A DNA stretch of 64,000 nt, taken from positions 124,001 to 188,000 of the forward strand of contig JAIVFJ010000055.1 of the NCBI GenBank assembly GCA_025765615.1. The letters are read 5' to 3'. The position numbers and the translations under genes are program-made. Positions 62,076 to 64,000 of the stretch are shown here, piece after piece. The notes under the pieces were generated by a model. The model did not search any database. It saw nothing but the letters and a program-made list of their open reading frames with translations, and was not told the origin of the DNA. Origin of the DNA: Zopfochytrium polystomum. Taxonomy: Eukaryota > Chytridiomycota > Chytridiomycetes > Chytridiales > Chytridiaceae. The stretch's first letter is position 1; the number at the start of each line of letters is the position of its first letter.

Positions 62076-62774
62076 TCACTCGGCCTTGACGGATGAGGCG
62101 GCCTTCCAGGCCTTGATCCTCTCGACGGTGACCTTTTCAAAGTCCTTTGCGAGCTGCGGCCTGTACCCGAGCGAGAACAGCACCTCCAAAAACACAAAGA
62201 ACGGCGCAAGCACGACGGCCTGCAGCAGGTTGTCGAGCAGCGCGGGCGCGCGGCGCTCCGCCACGCCGTGCCCCAGGAACTGGAAGCACCACGCCGTGGC
62301 GTGCACGACGCCCGCGACGGCGTTCGGCGACACGTCGGCGGGGAGCAGGCCCGCAGCGACGGCGGCGCCCGCCTGGAAGCGCGTGGCCGTGTGGCAGAGC
62401 AGGGCGAGCAGCGGCAGGATCAGGGCGCCCGTCAGCGGGTCGAGGATCAGGTAGTACGTGGCGTAGAAGGCCGTCAGCAGCACGGTCGCGTTCAGCGGCT
62501 GCTGCACTGCGTCCAGCGGCCAGGCCGCAAAGGCCGGGATGTTGGCGAACCACACCATCGACGTCCAGAGGATGATGGGCACGCACGTGATGTGGATGAG
62601 CTGGTTGACGCGGTTGTGGTGGTACTCGGCGTACTTTGGGAACTGCACCATCAGGTCGAACGCGTCGCGGAGGTCCGAGGAGAGGGTCGCCCTCTTTTTG
62701 GAGGACGGCGAGCGAGCGGCCGTGGCCGTGGTTGTTGTTGTTTTGGTGGTGGTAGTGGCAGTGCCGGTGGACAT
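62076..62774 (-). CDS. Mpo1-like (DUF962/YGL010w) membrane protein
   Basis: Single-exon, 232 aa. After a Thr/Ser/Lys-rich N-terminus (1-30) comes the family signature FPKYAEYHHNRVNQLIH with conserved His residues, then hydrophobic segments at about 65-85, 95-130 and 180-205, and the second signature FQFLGHGVAERRAPALLDNL. In yeast Mpo1 is an ER, iron-dependent dioxygenase that shortens 2-hydroxy fatty acids during phytosphingosine breakdown; I infer the same chemistry here from the His motifs. It converges on the desaturase gene, another lipid enzyme. A TATA stretch (TATATATATA, 62929-62938) lies about 155 bp upstream. Confidence 0.9.
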   Translation of the reverse strand: MSTGTATTTTKTTTTTATAARSPSSKKRATLSSDLRDAFDLMVQFPKYAEYHHNRVNQLIHITCVPIILWTSMVWFANIPAFAAWPLDAVQQPLNATVLLTAFYATYYLILDPLTGALILPLLALLCHTATRFQAGAAVAAGLLPADVSPNAVAGVVHATAWCFQFLGHGVAERRAPALLDNLLQAVVLAPFFVFLEVLFSLGYRPQLAKDFEKVTVERIKAWKAASSVKAE

Positions 62775-62928
62775 GTTTGTTGTTGTTGTTGTTTTGGGGA
62801 GGGGTATTCTTTTTCTTCTGTGTGTGGCGCGGTGCTTGGCGCGTGAGCAGGTATGAAGAAGGTATGTATGAGACGCTTGTTGTTGACTGTGTTGGGTGTG
62901 GAGCCGTCCGGAAGCGCCATCACTCGTT

Positions 62929-62938
62929 TATATATATA
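62929..62938 (-). promoter_or_regulatory. TATA box of the Mpo1-like gene
   Basis: A TATATATATA run about 155 bp upstream of the ATG at 62774, with G+C-rich flanks. Confidence 0.5.
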
Positions 62939-62969
62939 CGGGAGCGCGGCTGCTCGGTACTTTCCGCGC

Positions 62970-62983
62970 CCTTCCTCTCTCTC

Positions 62984-63029
<46 letters not shown>

Positions 63030-63227
63030 CCTCCTTGAAATCAACATTCAACCAACGATCAATGATTCACGGTGAGGCGCGATTCGAGCCTTGGGCGATC
63101 CCTTCTTCTGCTTGGGGCGTCGCGCAGCGTCAGAATCTGTCACGGCGCAATACTTGGTGGAACATTCCTTTTTTCCGTGGCCGACAGACAAAAGCGCAGA
63201 AAGTCGTGTGACAGACAGACAGAGAGC

Positions 63228-63271
<44 letters not shown>

Positions 63272-63465
63272 CTCGGACAGACAGACACAGACTAGCGTGA
63301 TGTCACTCTTGGCATTCCGCGCGCGCGAGCAGTGTTTGTTTCCTCACAGGGGCAAAAGGCTGACGCGATGCAATTTGCAAAGTGCATCTAAATATTCATT
63401 CAACAAATATTCAATTGAAGTCATCACACACTCAAACACACACACACACACACAAGCAACACACG
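62970..63465. repeat. CT, ACAG and CA microsatellites
   Basis: (CT)n at about 62970-63025, (ACAG)n at about 63213-63279 and (CA)n at about 63431-63462. From 63466 to 64000 I see no gene or element. Confidence 0.8.
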
Positions 63466-64000
63466 CAACACACACACCCCCTCATGCGCGCACATCACAC
63501 GACCACGGTCGTTTGCCGCGGAACGGGACCAGGCTGTCATCCCGCCCGATTGCCTCCGTGACGGCAAGAACTTAGTCCGCCCCATTACTGTGTTATGTCC
63601 CTCACTCGGCAGAGCCTGTCCACGGCATCCCCTGTGAGGCTAAAAAAAGAAAATGCGACCCCGCCCGCGTGTAAGGTACATTAAAAGCTCACGCAGTCAC
63701 GAGAGTGGCCCAGCAGCTTTCAACGGCAAGAAGTAGTAGAGCATTCTGTAATAAATGGTGGCAGGTGGCGGGAACTACTTGAAATACAATGGAACGAAAA
63801 GCACTCAAAAGATATGTTGAGGATGCTCGGCACGAACGTTGGTCGTTTCTGGCAGCCTCCAATTATCGGAGAACGACCACTTGGGACGGAGACAAAATTG
63901 AGGATCCCTATCGTATAATCCTCTTAATAACGACCACCACAATCTCTAATTGAAAAAGAAACCAAAAAAAAAAAAGTGCGTTGCCTCCCTGCCTGCCTTG

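Overview
The window looks like the genome of a flagellate (zoosporic) fungus. A STE12-type transcription factor (a fungus-restricted family) lies a few kb from an IFT25-like intraflagellar transport gene, a cilium/flagellum component that most non-flagellate fungi lack. Host genes have short GT-AG introns (57-116 nt), TATA boxes and GC-rich exons. This assignment is inference from gene content; no rRNA or mitochondrial marker is present.

Layout. 1-1.6 kb: Tc1/mariner and LTR debris. 2.2-4.3 kb: one host gene for a membrane-anchored Cys-rich protein, then an unresolved GC-rich stretch. 4.9-6.9 kb: truncated Ty1/copia element with its 3' LTR. 6.9-42.5 kb: a composite, minus-strand, chromodomain-bearing Ty3/gypsy element ('G1', about 18 kb without insertions, 2.19-kb LTRs). 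It is interrupted by a 6.3-kb copia-like element (10811-17122, target duplication GGTTC) and by a second 11.3-kb LTR retrotransposon ('B', 27870-39184, target duplication CCGT). 40.3-47.9 kb: G1 LTRs and Helitron/Tc1 debris in a tandem LTR-spacer-LTR-spacer-LTR array. 47.9-49.5 kb: Helitron remnant, an LTR relic and simple repeats. 50.4-62.8 kb: five host genes (STE12-like, Cys-rich conserved protein, IFT25-like, cytochrome-b5 front-end desaturase, Mpo1-like). 62.8-64 kb: promoter and microsatellites.

Main discovery. Both Ty3/gypsy-type elements encode, in frame with their polymerase, a complete exonuclease-endonuclease-phosphatase (EEP, APE1-like) domain. Such domains belong to non-LTR (LINE) retrotransposons, not to LTR elements. 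In G1 the EEP sits between RNase H and integrase; in B it sits between protease and reverse transcriptase. All catalytic positions I could check are kept in both, and RT, RNase H and DDE integrase are also intact. The different positions suggest independent captures.

Other notable structure: G1 carries an extra ORF upstream of gag and two apparent spliceosomal introns (54 nt and 49 nt), one of which removes a double in-frame stop. The middle LTR of the tandem array is a sequence chimera of its neighbours, a direct record of unequal crossing-over. tRNA-like sequences with consensus B boxes recur in the G1 LTR and leader. The copia-like element has identical LTRs but decayed coding sequence.
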